Shown piece after piece: positions 49,459 through 60,958 of a DNA stretch of 64,000 bases; positions within the stretch are counted from its first letter, which is position 1; each line of letters begins with the position of its first letter. The stretch spans positions 1 to 64,000 of the forward strand of contig BPQB01000056.1 in assembly GCA_019973155.2 (NCBI GenBank). Reading direction: 5' to 3'. The stretch is from Phanerochaete sordida. Taxonomy: Eukaryota > Basidiomycota > Agaricomycetes > Polyporales > Phanerochaetaceae. The notes below the pieces were generated by a model, which ran no database searches, was not told where the DNA came from, and worked only from the letters and a program-made list of their open reading frames with translations. Both the position numbers and the translations under genes were made by a program.

Positions 49459-52400
49459 TGGACGTCGACGAGCGTGCGGGGCGTGTCGTGTGCAGTACGT
49501 GCCCGTCCTCCGCGGCTCCCACCGCATGTGCTGACCTTATCGGCCCCTCGCAGACTCTCCGCACGCGCCCGCACCAGCCCACGAAACCCAAGACTGTACA
49601 CGCATACATTTTCCTATACGCATCCGCATCGCATACGCTTCATGACCGTACGAGAGTGCTCGTGAGTTCGCGGGAGGGGGAGGAGATTAATCGGGGGACG
49701 CTCGGCCGCTCGGCGCGGCGGTCCGAGGGGCCTCTGCCCTCGGACGAACAGCCAGGCAGCGGGCGTCCGGAGGGAAAAGCGCGGCGGACGACGATTCTTC
49801 TATTTTCGGACAGCACGAGACGATATACCGCTAGATTTCTACCCTAATGAGGCGCGCATGCGCCGCCGCCGTCGCTGCTAGAGTCCGGGGCGTTAATACG
49901 ACTGTCCCTTCTTTCGTGCCCTGGCGTGTGCTCGCTCTAACGGCTCCCGCCTCAGTCAGCTGCATTCCAATCCAGTCCACACGCAGGCGCACTAGCCCCG
50001 GCGTCGGACAGCGCGCGACTAGCCCCGGCGTCGGACAGCGCGCGAAAACGGGGCCCAGGCGAAAATAGCGCGTGGGAGCGGCGCAGCCCGGGAGGGCCCT
50101 CGAACGACAGCGCGAGCCCGCGCACGCCGTCGCGTCCCGGCGCCGTTGTGGCGGCCACGTGGACTAATGGGCGCGACGCGCGTCGCTTGCGCCGCGCGCG
50201 GTGTGCGAGGTGTGCGTCCTTGTCGGGCTCGGGAGGGTCCAGGGGAGGGTAGCTGAGGCCAGGAGGGGTGGCAGGGGAGGCGGGGAGGGTTTGGTGGGAT
50301 GGTGCGTAGCCCAAGTGGCGCAACTCGACGTATCTGTGATGCGGCGGGCGCGCTGGCGCGGTGCACACGGGCGTGGGGCCCCCATCTGCGCCGTGCAATA
50401 TCGCCCGAGACGTTCCTCTCCTGCGTACGACAGAGCAGCGCGGCTTCTGGGGTTCTCGCCGCGATCAGCCTGAGCACCCGGCTGAGGTCCAGCCGGGTGC
50501 TTCCAGCACGGCGAGCGGCGTGCGCGCGGCGACGCGCTGCGCGAGGCCGGGTGGGACCGCGCGCCCTGGCCCACGAGCGAGACCTTGGGAAGCGGGAGAT
50601 GGCGTCGGAATCTGCGTGGCGGTGGGTTCGCTGCGTCTGGCTCGCGGTCGTGTGACTTGTATTCGCACCGGGGTGCGCCTCGGTGGACGGCGGGGACGGG
50701 CGTACGCGCGGGACGTTGGGGCCTGGCGGCGCTGCATCAGGGCGAGAAGGCTTTCGCGCAGCGCGATGGCTGGCTTCGTCCGTGAGGCAGATACGCGTGT
50801 GGTGGCGCGGACGTGAGCGGGAGGGGAGGCGTAATGTCGGTGCTTCGGGGATGTGCGTTCGTGCGTTCTGCGGAGGCTCGACGTTTCTGGCAACGCGAGA
50901 CTGTGTGTCAGGAAGGTGGGAGACGTGAAGAGAGGGTTGCGCACTTGCCTCTGATGGCCAAACCACCAGCTTCTGCCACAACCCGTTACGCCGACGACGC
51001 GCCCACTGCGTCACCCTCGCAAGCCCGGCGTCCAGGGCCGGCGCAGAGCTAGCTGCCATGGCTGTTCAGCGGATGCGCAATGCGTTGCAGTAGAGCACTC
51101 TGCAGTGGCGGCCTCGGTCGTGCCCCGCCTTGGTAGTGCGCGAGGTGCATGGCAGATGGTGCAAAGCGCGCCTCGCGGACGGCGTTCGCGCCGCGGCTCG
51201 TGCGACATCCTGACACGTCCAGTCGAAGTGCTCGGAGTAGTATCAGCAGTGTTTACCGAGTCACGGCATGCTGGGCGAGTGGCCGTCGGGGGAGGACTGC
51301 GAGGTTGGTCGGCGCAGCGAGTTGCGCGCGAGGCGCCTCCGCGCGTCTCGGGCGTAAGCGTCCCGCTGCGCTCCAAATCGGGACTGATGGCGGGACGCGG
51401 CGTTCGCCGAGTCCGAGGCTAGCGCAGCACGCAGGCTTTGCTACGCGGGACGGCGCGGGCTACCAAACTCGAAAACGTTCGCATGTATAACTCGGCTTAT
51501 GCGCCCGCTGTTGAGCAGGTCTATTGCCGAGCAAGGTCTGGAGAGTACAGCGCGGAGGCCGGGCCCCTTGACGTGCCAGTTCCTTGCCAGTTTCGCCCCC
51601 TTGAACTGGCCGCGGCGATCCTTCACTGTGGCGGACACTTTGGAGGCAGAGCTGCAGCCTATGGCGCTGTCGCAAGGGTATGTGTGTGCGGCATCTTTCT
51701 GGCAACAGGTGCGCAGGACCCAGATGGTGCGTTGCCATGCTGCTCACCTCCTTCGCATTACAGAACATCGCCCGTATGATGTGCGGCGCACGTGAATCCA
51801 AGCCAAAGTACGCCGAGCACAACTCTGCGAGGCGCATTTCTGGCCCCTTGACATCCGTCGGCTCAAGGCCATCTCCCGAAGCGCTGCCGCAGAGGGGCGC
51901 CGCCATGCGCGCGTCGATCCAAACGATGCTGTGTCAAGGGCGTCGTGCCTAAGGTCGCCGTACGTCCGCGCTATCTCAGAGGAAAGCGCGAATCCGGGCT
52001 CTTCGACGCTATCTTGACTCCCGTTGGCAGGAAGCGGGCTTTTGTAGCGGGTGGAGGGCGAGCCAGCTTTATCTCGGTAACAGGCCCAGGTGAGTCCTGC
52101 CTTCACGTCTTTGCATGCCATTACGCTGAGCACGCGCCTGGTATATAGAAGCAGGCATCCCGTCGTGCGCTACGTAACTACTCAGCGCCACCTCGAAGAT
52201 AGGCCCTTGCAGGACCTATCCCATCGCTCCGCATGCCCTACCAAGCCACGACCGGTCGACGCCGGGCTCTCGGGCGTCGCCGACAGATGTGTCCGGCCGC
52301 CGTCTCGCTCTAGCTGCATATCTTTGGCGAGCATATACATGCTCTGCCCTTCCATCGTCTCGACTCCCGCGCGCCTCGCCTGGCACACGCCGACTGGTCA

Positions 52401-54483
52401 CTTTGCCGGCCACGCGTCCCCGTCGCGTTCCTCGCGTCGGCCTACCGCCAGGGCACCCGGCCTTCTGCCGCACGACTCCGCGCAACGGCAGCACAACGCT
52501 TGCTCGAGCCGCAGAGCTAGGAGCGTACGTGGCCCCTACCACGTCCCGCAAGGCCTCGGTGCGAAGACATCGGCGACGCGCCGTCCCGCAGAGCTCCGCG
52601 GTCTGCCCCTACGTACGGTTTGCGGCCTGTGTATGGCCTCGAGCGGCGGCCGGACGCTCCACCATCGCGACCTGCGCCAGCAGCACACTTGCTAGATGCG
52701 TGGAGTGTCGACCGGCCTGCGCGGCGGCCCTTGCTAGCTCTCGTCCATGTGTCCTTTGCCAGTCTTACCGTGGATAACTTGAATCAAACCGAGGATCTCA
52801 CGAGTACCTCCGCTTTCATAACCTGTGGCATTTATCTTCCGTCTTGCTCAGACGTTTCCTTCTGATCTCTGCATGTACGACTCGACCAGCGCTCCCGGTC
52901 TTGAGCAGAGCCGTCATCAGGACAAGAACGTGCCGCATCGCGGGGCAGTGTGGGATCCCGCGGAGGCAAGATTCCGTGTAAAAGTGCGCAATTAGCTCTG
53001 CTTCGCTCACACAGCCTCGACTGAAGGCGTTTGGCTTGGTCAACGTCGAAATGAGCTGCTTCAGTATGCCAACCTGGCTACGGTAAGCCGTTAACTCGGC
53101 TCACTGGTGCTCGAGCTTATGGTGTCTGTAGTGCTCGTACATCCGCCTCACAACCCCTAGGAGCTCTGATCTGATCTATGATCTGCGCACCCGCTGAGCG
53201 GGTGTGCACCATGCAATCCGTCGCGCGGCACACTCACCGTGGGCTCGTCCTCGAGATCGCGAGCTTTGTGGGTCCTCCAACAACAACACTCACAGCCCAA
53301 CGTACGATCTGCGCCTAGTAGCGGGCCGCTGCTGTCTTTCGTTCGACAGCTCATGGATATCGAGAGTTTCCGGAGAACATCCGGTGTATGCTTGTCAAGA
53401 CCTGGCTGGATTCAAGCCTCTCTACCGCTATCTCCATGACTCCAGTCATTACTCACGCCGAGCTAGACGAACCGCCTGCACCTTATCAGCGTGAGATTAT
53501 CGAACTGATCAGAAGCTCCGTAGTCCCTGGCTATACACGACTATACGCGCGTCACATTGGCCCTCGCGCAGCACCACAGCGGAGTTCTGCATACCGATGA
53601 CATGACCGCAGCGCGACTCGAAAGACCACGTAGAGTCAGTACATGGCACGCGGAATAGCGCCAATGACGGCATCCATCCCCTCCATCTGCACGAGTACAG
53701 GAGATGGGTGTGAGCCGCCTGCATTTTGTGCCGTAAAAGAATGGGCGAGGTGCGGCACATTAACCGCTGGACCCGGCCAGCCTACTGCAGCACTTGATTA
53801 CACAGTACAGGCGCGACATCGTGTACCAAAATCTGCTTCGTGAAAACGTGTCCGGGCTCTGAACGTTTCGTGACCGTAGGTCCGCTCCCTACGGCGCCGC
53901 CTGGCTCTGCGCTTAGCCGTCGCAAGGCCACTGGTGGAGGGCATACTCATGCAAGCGAAGGGCCTGTCGAACCAGCCCGCGACACTCCACGGATGCGCGG
54001 AGGATCGTCTACCGGCGCTGGAGCGACATGGGCGGGTCGGGAGCACGGCCGGAGCGCGCGGTGTATTTGGCTGTGCTTATCCGACGGTGTGATCACTAGA
54101 TCGTATATGATGCCCAGTCCGGCAGCGCATAGCTGAACGCCGACTGGGCATGCACCACTACACGAGACTATGGCCGTATGCTTCTCCGCTGCTGGTATTC
54201 TTGAGGCATGGGCGCCACACAAATATGTTCATCGGCACCTGTTTCCCGGCCGCTCATGTTCTGCGAAATCTGTCCGATGCACCGTGAGACCAATGACACA
54301 GCCTCGCTCTGCGGACTGCAGCCGCACGGCTGGCGGCATGGAGGTGCATGGGAAAATAAGGATGCGATGGCCGTGCAGTCTCATATAAGGCACTCTTCTC
54401 GCGGACTGCTCCTTGTCTTCTTCTACGACGCCAGTACCGGAGCTCTGCGCCCCACTCAACCCCCTACATCATACACTGCTGCT
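49459..54483. other. 5-kb GC-rich, gene-poor region
   Basis: Composition changes from extreme GC up to about 51 kb to more balanced DNA beyond 52.8 kb. The longest frame (50019-51059, minus) is Arg/Pro/Ala-rich and unlikely to be a gene. Around 52870-53040 a minus frame reads CLRGIPHCPAMRHVLVLMTA, faintly like the repeat region of the F-box family. No feature beyond the 27-bp repeat can be supported. Confidence 0.45.
49991..50044. repeat. Perfect 27-bp tandem duplication
   Basis: Two identical 27-bp units, each beginning ACTAGCCCCGGCGTCGGACA, at 49991-50017 and 50018-50044. Perfect identity suggests a recent event. Confidence 0.9.
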
Positions 54484-56462
54484 ATGTCCTCTTGGCCAGA
54501 GACCCAGCAATACTGGTTTCAGCCGATGCCCCGGGTCACCTATTGGACCACCAGACAAGAGGTGCCAGGGATCGATGATTGGGACATTTATGTGCGGCGT
54601 TCTTTGGACGCACATCAGCCTATATTACACCGGAGGAGACAAGATCCCATTATTATGGACTCCCTGTCTGATCGGGACATCAGACAAGAGGTGTCAGGCC
54701 TCGATAATTGGATTATTTATGCGCCGCGTTCTCAGGACGCGCATTGGCTCGCATTCCTCCGCGGACTACAAACTAGCGCCATCAGGGGCTTCCCGTCGAG
54801 GAATGTAACCATCTACGCGACCAAGGCCTGCATGGGCGAGGTTCTTCAGTTCGATCACACAAGCTTCGAGCGACTTATCATGGCCGATGCTTGGAGTATG
54901 TGGTGCCCCCATGCTAGGGAGAGTGGGCTGCTGGGAGATGTAACTGTGTTAGCGACCGGCGATGTGCCTGATGTTTCCGTAATCCAGTACTTTGAGATGC
55001 AGGTGAACGTTCCCAGGAACCTTGACATTTGGTAGGTGCCTGTCCGTTACTGTGTCCTATATTCTGAAGCACAGTTACCTCTTCAGCAGCATCATCATCC
55101 GGTACGATGACCGACTATTGCACCTTTAGTTCATAGACTGATTTGTTTTTTGCATTTTTGCAGTGCTGCACAGCGCGAAGACGCTTCGGAGTGCAGGTGG
55201 CCGACTATGAAGGCTTGCTGTGGCTCTGAAGACTCCCAGGATTGCCAGTCTCAGTTTGAGCATCGAAGGCCATTGGCGAAAATGGCAGGTGGTTCGTACC
55301 TGCAGCTGTAGCCGATATGCGAGCAGCTGACACCACTGTTAGTCGGCATAACTTTGGGGTTCGGAGTGAACCGCTCGGCAGGGACAATATTCTGGACTGT
55401 CGACGGAGTGTGGCTCCGTAAGTTTCACTTCCGCCTATTCTATGGCTAATGTGCTCAATAAATATAGACTCGGATGTCTTCGACCACCGCGTTGACACCC
55501 GAGTTGTTTTTGCGATCACAAGCCAGGATTATTCTCACCAGTCAGATATTGGTTCTTCCTTCACGCACCAGCTGAAGCGTCACAACAAACAGAATGCCAC
55601 ATCGATGTATGATATAGAGGCATATCGAACTCGTATCGCCGCCGCCAAAGCTCGCGTAGCATCAGGCGTACCTCATTTGCCCCCAGAGCTGCAGCAAATC
55701 ATAGCAGAGTGTCTTCACGCAGCCTTGCAAGAGGACACACTCACAACTCCATTACCCAAACTTCTAAAATACTCGCTTGTATGCAAGACATGGAGCATCA
55801 CGTTTCGTCCAGCAGTTTTTGAGAAGGTCTACATTGATAAACTGCGTTACCGGCGTGCTCTGGGTGCCCCAGCACCACAATCTGTTTTTCCAGCGGAGCG
55901 ATGGGGACACCTTGTGCGCGAACTGCATGTGTACCCTCAGGACATAGACGAAAAGACTCTTACCCCATCACTCGAAGCCGTCCTTACCTCGCAGTTCATC
56001 ACTCACCTGCCTCATATCAAGACACTCTACTGGAGATTGCCATCGAAAAAATTATCTGCGCCCCCGCAGATCGCACACGGTTTGCCCGCTTTGTTGCGCA
56101 AATTTCATCATGTCAGCACTTTTGAAATCAAGAACAAGCAATTTCCAACATTTGCCCAAGTGCTGTCTATCATTCGTGCTCTACCGGCTCTGCAGCATTT
56201 GAAGCTTGACAACGTGGTAGTTGCACGTCAAGGACCCGTCAGCCCTGGACATCTCTCTGCTGCAGTTGGAAAATTACAATCATTATCCTGGGACTTTACA
56301 GACCAAATTACCTGGGACAGCACAAACAGGATATCCGAGTTTATCCTCCGTCTCTGCGGCGTGCATCAGGATGCTGCTCACATGCTGAACGGCACGCTCT
56401 GTGCGATATTTGAACGGAGGGACGGAGAAGCTGATCAGGCAACCTGGTCCCTGCAGCTCATA
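54484..56462 (+). pseudogene. SPRY/F-box gene F5, 5' part
   Basis: The start MSSWPETQQYW at 54484 is followed by an in-frame internal duplication of about 129 bp (RQEVPGIDDWDIYVRRS and RQEVSGLDNWIIYAPRS), then VIQYFEMQVN (SPRY beginning). The 12-nt microexon is at 55090-55101. The SPRY core TLGFGVNRSAGTIFWTVDG is near 55350. The main exon from about 55468 has the F-box region PHLPPELQQIIAECL with LLKYSLVCKTWSITFRPAV, and FPTFAQVLSIIRALPALQHL. The frame is cut at WSLQLIY, where F1, F3 and F4 continue; the C-terminus resumes at 60364 beyond a 3.9-kb insertion. The first 2 kb is otherwise intact. Confidence 0.8.
55090..55101 (+). other. 12-nt microexon of F5
   Basis: CATCATCATCCG lies between TTCAGCAG and GTACGATG, conserved in position and length with F1, F3 and F4. 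Confidence 0.55.
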
Positions 56463-56487
56463 TATGTCAGAAACTTTAACGCCTACC

Positions 56488-56511
56488 CGCGAGGCACCGC
56501 GGTGCCTCGCG
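56488..56511. repeat. Perfect 24-bp palindrome
   Basis: The half-site CGCGAGGCACCG is followed directly by its own complement, near the left end of the insertion. Related CCTCGCGA/CCTCGTGA motifs recur at about 56574, 56597, 56884 and 60335. Confidence 0.85.
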
Positions 56512-57506
56512 ATAGGGCGAGAAAAGGCGCTGGATCACGATGCCTCAAGGGGGGAACGCTATCCCCGTGAGAGCTCGCGAGGCAGCGCCCGTTGCCTCGT
56601 GATGCACCGTGAGCGCCCGAGGGAACCCGCAAGAAAAATAAATGCCCCATGTCATGGATATGACGGTCCTGCCCTATTTTTCGCCGATTTATTGCGATTT
56701 TCCCTGGTTTAATCCAGCGCTCGAGCAGCCCTCGACGCATCCGGAGTCATAGCCGCCCAGGGCACGCGCTTGGCACAGACGCCAGCGCTCCTGATGGCGC
56801 ATCACACCACAGCCGCCAGCGTCCCCGACGCGCGTCACTGTCGGTCCATCACGTGTCAGAACAGCCTCAGGGCTCTGCGCGTAGCCTCGTGATCCCCCCG
56901 GGCCGAAACCATCATGCCTGATGACTCCCCGGACGCAGCCTCGCCGAAAGGGCCGGAATACTCAGCCACGCTGATGCATCTCCGACCTGTTTCGCCCTTC
57001 GATCCCAAGCGCTCTGAAACGCGCGCGACCTTCACATCACATGATTGCCTGGTCCGTGCGCAGCCCTCAGTAGTATATATACCCCTGCTCCTGTAGCCTG
57101 TCCGTCATCTCGACCTCTTGGTCAATACGGACAGGTAAGTCTCCGTTGTATGGTAGTTTACTATGCTAATGTTATCTTGGTCAATACGGACAGCTGAACA
57201 AGTTGTGCGTTAGCTGCGTGACTCGCTCCGCCGCGCCTCGTCGTCGCGCTCCCCGTCTGTCGTCCCTCGTGCAGCGTTTGTACCCTCGGTCCGCAACACC
57301 CCACCCGGTTCATTCTCCGCTTACTTACGGGGCTTATTACTACTCTGCTTACCTAGTCTTATTACTCTACTTACTTGTATTGTACTAGCTGCTTATTGAT
57401 CAGTTATCGTGCTTACTTTGATTGGACTGCTTACTTACCTTGATTACTGTTTCTTATCAAGGCTTACTGGCGTTCAATTGACCTGTGGGTTTTTAAGTTG
57501 TGAGTT

Positions 57507-57575
57507 TACTGGGATTCGAACCCACGACCTTGGACTTACTTTCGTGGTAACAAAACTACTGCGCTACAGGGCCAT
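57507..57575 (-). repeat. tRNA-like element (SINE head)
   Basis: On the minus strand GGCCCTGTAGCGCAGTAGTT supplies a box A-like sequence and, about 45 bases on, GGTCGTGGGTTCGAATCCCA gives a perfect box B and T-arm. The D and anticodon arms do not fold properly and the acceptor stem ends do not pair, so it is not a functional tRNA. Downstream on the same strand is a run of GTAAGTAAGC-like repeats. This is the layout of a tRNA-derived SINE. Confidence 0.65.
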
Positions 57576-58296
57576 ATTGGCTATCTCTCTCAATCCCTCA
57601 TATTCGACACTTGACGCCTCCTGAGGCAACGCGAGACACCCTTGAGGCTGGCCGCGCTTCTGCAGATGATATCAGCCCGCGGGAGAGCGTGGTCTCTCTG
57701 TGAACGATGTGTAGTAGCCCTAGCTCGTCCTTGCCTTCTTTCTCGCGCTCTCGGCGCACTCGGCGCCGTCGCTGGCTGGCCGCTGGTGGTGCGCCGCTCC
57801 TCCACGCAGATCGCCCCGCGCTTGCCCCGCGCGCCCTGCGACACATGCGGGTGCGTTCCAGGCGTCGAACGCGGTGGCGTACGTCTCCCGAGTAGCTGAC
57901 AGCTAGGTACTGCCAGGGGCTGACGGCCCTGCCAGGAGCTTCATCGCGCAGCATGCGGCAGACAGGAGCGCGCTGTACGGCGGGGCACTCGCACTCGATG
58001 ATGCGGTCATGGACAGACTGAGGACGATAACCGACGCAAAAGCGAGACGGCATGCCCTTCCGCGCTAATTTCGACGAGGTAGGACATTGCAGAGGTCGTC
58101 CGCAGCGTTCAATGTCTAAGGAGGCAGGTCAGCAAGCGGTGCGTTACAGTGCTGTTAGAAGTTCCAAGGGACGTACCGGATGAAGACAAGCCAGGCGACC
58201 GTAGCGAGGCGCAGCCGAGCCTGCGCCGCTCATGCACGAGACTCCGGGATAGGACGCTCTGAGCTCCTAACTGGAGGTCGCACCACGCGGCAAGTA

Positions 58297-58470
58297 ATGT
58301 CCCGAGAGCACGTTGCTTACGAAGGGCGCCGCCGCGCGTCCGACCTGCGCAGCGCCGTCAGAATGGCTGAAAAGCCATGGAGCTCGCGGGAAGCCATGTC
58401 CCGCGAGCGTTACGAAAGGCGGCGTCGCGCGCCCTGCCTGCGCGGCGCCGCTGCTAAGAGCGTTACCAGG
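58297..58470. repeat. 99-bp tandem repeat, diverged
   Basis: ATGTCCCG starts two units 99 bp apart (58297 and 58396). Both continue with GAGC, GTTACGAA or GCTTACGAA, then GGCG-C-CGCG and CTGCGC-GCGCCG. Confidence 0.65.
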
Positions 58471-58789
58471 CTCGCTATTCACGAGCCGGGCAACCTCCTC
58501 TCGCACCATAACGCCCTCATGTCGTTGATCCCACGCACTCTACCCTCTGTGCACACCGCGCCGTCTTTTCCCCGGCCTCGCGGCGAAACACAGTACCGCA
58601 CAACACCGGCTGCCAGCGGCGGTCGGAAGACGTCAGCGTCGTCGAGGCGCACGGCACCAGTGCGCGCCCTTGTGCACCGCGCACATACTGTAGCCCAGCT
58701 GACACGCACACAGACACGTGCGGGAGCGATCCTGCTCTCGAGCTCGCCGGGTAGCGGGCGGTCCCGCTCTTGGTCACGTCCGTGAAGGC

Positions 58790-60045
58790 GAACGTTGAGC
58801 TCGCCGGGGCCGCTTCAGGGGACGCGTCGCTCGCAAAGCTGCTGCGCATGCTTTGCCGCGCCGCGGTCCCGCGCGCCGTCGCTGCGCACGCCGCACGCGG
58901 CGCTGGGCTTCGGTAACGGCGACGGGCTCGTCGTCCCGGCGGCACACATGCCATGGCCCCGCGCCGCGCGGTACCGCACACCGCCCTCCTCAACAACTTC
59001 GGCACCCACTGCCGCCCGCGCCGTCGCTGCATTCCTCGCCGCCGCCGGAGCCGCACGGCCCTCGAGTCGAGGCGCGGCGCAGCGCGTATATCGCGGCCCT
59101 CGAGCGCGGGCACGGCTTCTCAACGCTCGCGGACGCGGCGTATACCGCGATGGCACGCGGCACCCATGCGTGTCGACGGCAGCAGTGATGACGATGGCGA
59201 TCGTCGTGGTGGCGCAGGCTGTGCGCTGCTGCAGGCCGCACTGAAGTCCGCGGACTGCAGTGCATGCGCGTCGTCGTGCCCTTCGCCTACCGCTCCGCCG
59301 CAATGGTTCCCATCCTCGACGACCTCACCTCGGCCGTGCTGCTCCGCGCACCGCGCATCCCCGTGCTCTCGAACGTCCACGGCACGCTCATCCGCTCGCA
59401 CGACGTACCCCTCTTCACGTCTACTTCGCGGCGCACGCCCGCGCGCTCGTGCTGTTCGCGCGTGACGTCCGCCGCTCGCCTACGCCGCCCTTGTACGCCC
59501 CGCGTTCATCTGCGAGCTCCGCCCGCGCCCGACGTGCTTTCCGAGGCTCTGTGCGGGCGCCGCGCCGCATGCACTCGCGGGCCTGTATACAGCAGCGTTG
59601 CGGACGACTGGCGCGCCGTCTTCGCGGACGTCGCGCCCGCTGCGCACCTCACGGACCTCCCCGCGTATGCCTTCGCGAAAACGTGCTTCTGGGTGCCATA
59701 ATAGAAGCCCAGGCCGCGGAGCAGACCCCTGAGGCGCTGCCCGCCGCCCCGCTGCGGCTCTCGCTGCTCGGGACGGCGCTCAGCATGCCCGCGCCGAGCG
59801 TGTGTGCGCCTCCCCGATACCGGCGCGCTTTCGCCACTTGCTGGCGGCCGCGATGTCCGCGTCATTACTCGCGGGCATGTTGCCGGTATCATCTGCAAGC
59901 AGTACGTCGTCAGTACTATGCGTGCCGCGCAGGCTGGCATTGCTGCATGGGCACCACTCACCGCTCAGAGTCAGAGCTACATCACGCTCGCGCGATGCGT
60001 CGCACACGCGTCCCGCGGCCGCGGTGAGTGTAAGAAGATGAACAA
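58790..60045 (+). pseudogene. Polyketide synthase fragment (KS end, AT, PT/DH start)
   Basis: Blocks match an iterative fungal PKS in order but in shifting frames. The KS C-terminus is AGAASGDASLAKLLRMLC, VPAAHMPWPRAARYRT and LLNNFGTH. The linker reads YIAALERGHGFSTLADAAYT. The acyltransferase part is SAAMVPILDDLTSAVLLR and PRIPVLSNVHGTLIRSHDV, then CELRPRPTCFP-like and DVAPAAHLTDLPAYAFAKT. Last is a product-template/dehydratase start (LSLLGTALSMPAPS, then ITRGHVAG). The KS active-site Cys region and everything after the PT start are absent. It is cargo inside the F5 insertion. Confidence 0.75.
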
Positions 60046-60363
60046 ATACCCGTAGATGGCAAGAAGCACCCGGATGGCACCCAGTATGCAGAGCAAAGCG
60101 GTATATAATTCACTGCGTGAGGGGGAAAGATAGTGAGGGCAGAACAGGGGGTATAGTCGGCATTCTCAGCGGAAGCCTCGTCCCTTGAGCGCCTCGCAAT
60201 GCGCAGCGGGATGCTCATTGGCTCAAGATAACGACGTGAGATCGTGCAGAGGCCCCAGATAATCTCGGGAGTCTCTCACGATGCCATCACGGGGACTCCC
60301 CTGCAGGCGCCGGGACGAATCGAGGCCAAAATCTCACGAGGCGCTTTTCAGACTTCTGACATA

Positions 60364-60958
60364 CAACTCGGCTAATTGCACCAAGGGGTCTGTATCTTGT
60401 GAGCACGTATTCCATTCAGCTACACGGTGCAGCTTTTGACAGGCCTTGGCAGTAACAACTCGAATCACCTCTGCTCCCTCATATTTTACGCTGGCATTTC
60501 TTGATGGGCCAACCAATGTGCCTCGAAATTCTCCAGCCCGTATGGAGCTCGGCATCTCCAGGACTTTCCGTAGGGATCTGCCGCCGTACTACACTGCTCT
60601 ACTCAGGAGGGTCGACTCTTACGCACTCCCAGATCATCCGTTAACCCTTTTCATACGATATGAGGGCGAGGAAAGGGTTGCTAAACTACGACGACACCTT
60701 CAGGCGCTGATGCCTCGATCGCACGCCGGAGGCCTCATCACCATCAGGGCAGGCGACTCAACCAGCCTCGGAAGGCTCTACAGAGCTGTCTTGAACCACG
60801 AAAGACCAGAGGTTCCTTTGCTCCGCTTGGGTAAGGAGTTCGACTTACCGACCCGCGTCTTTGCTCCGCTCCGTCCGGATATTCGACCAAACGCTCTCAA
60901 TCGCACACGACAACATCAGCGAAAAAAGTCTAACAAAGAGGTCCTTAGACAACGCTAG
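60364..60958 (+). pseudogene. SPRY/F-box gene F5, 3' part
   Basis: The frame contains SYFTLAFLDGPTNVPRN, RRDLPPYYTALLRRVDSY, LPDHPLTLFI and LQALMPRSHAGGLITI, which align with the C-termini of F1, F3 and F4 (LPGYPLIITV, LMPRSHAAGLVTIS). A stop at 60437-60439 lies upstream, so an intron acceptor (for example the GGCAG ending at 60451) is needed. The frame runs about 50 residues beyond the family's usual end and stops at 60958. Confidence 0.75.

Larger units (their letters stand above)
56463..60363. mobile_element. 3.9-kb insertion splitting F5
   Basis: It interrupts the F5 reading frame. The outermost bases are inverted repeats: TATGTCAGAA at 56463 and TTCTGACATA ending at 60363. Copies of CCTCGCGA, CCTCGTGA and ATCACGATGCC cluster near both ends, including a 24-bp palindrome at 56488-56511. 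No transposase is recognised. The cargo is a tRNA-like SINE head and a decayed PKS fragment, which would fit a gene-capturing non-autonomous element (Helitron- or MULE-like) or several nested insertions. No target-site duplication could be confirmed. Confidence 0.6.

Noticed and set aside
50019..51059. 346-codon minus frame
   Set aside because: Arg/Pro/Ala/Ser-rich throughout, in a region where several other frames are equally open; no motif or intron signals.
57507..57575. Functional tRNA gene
   Set aside because: Box B is perfect, but the acceptor ends do not pair, the D arm does not fold and the anticodon loop lacks T at position 33; SINE head is the better explanation.
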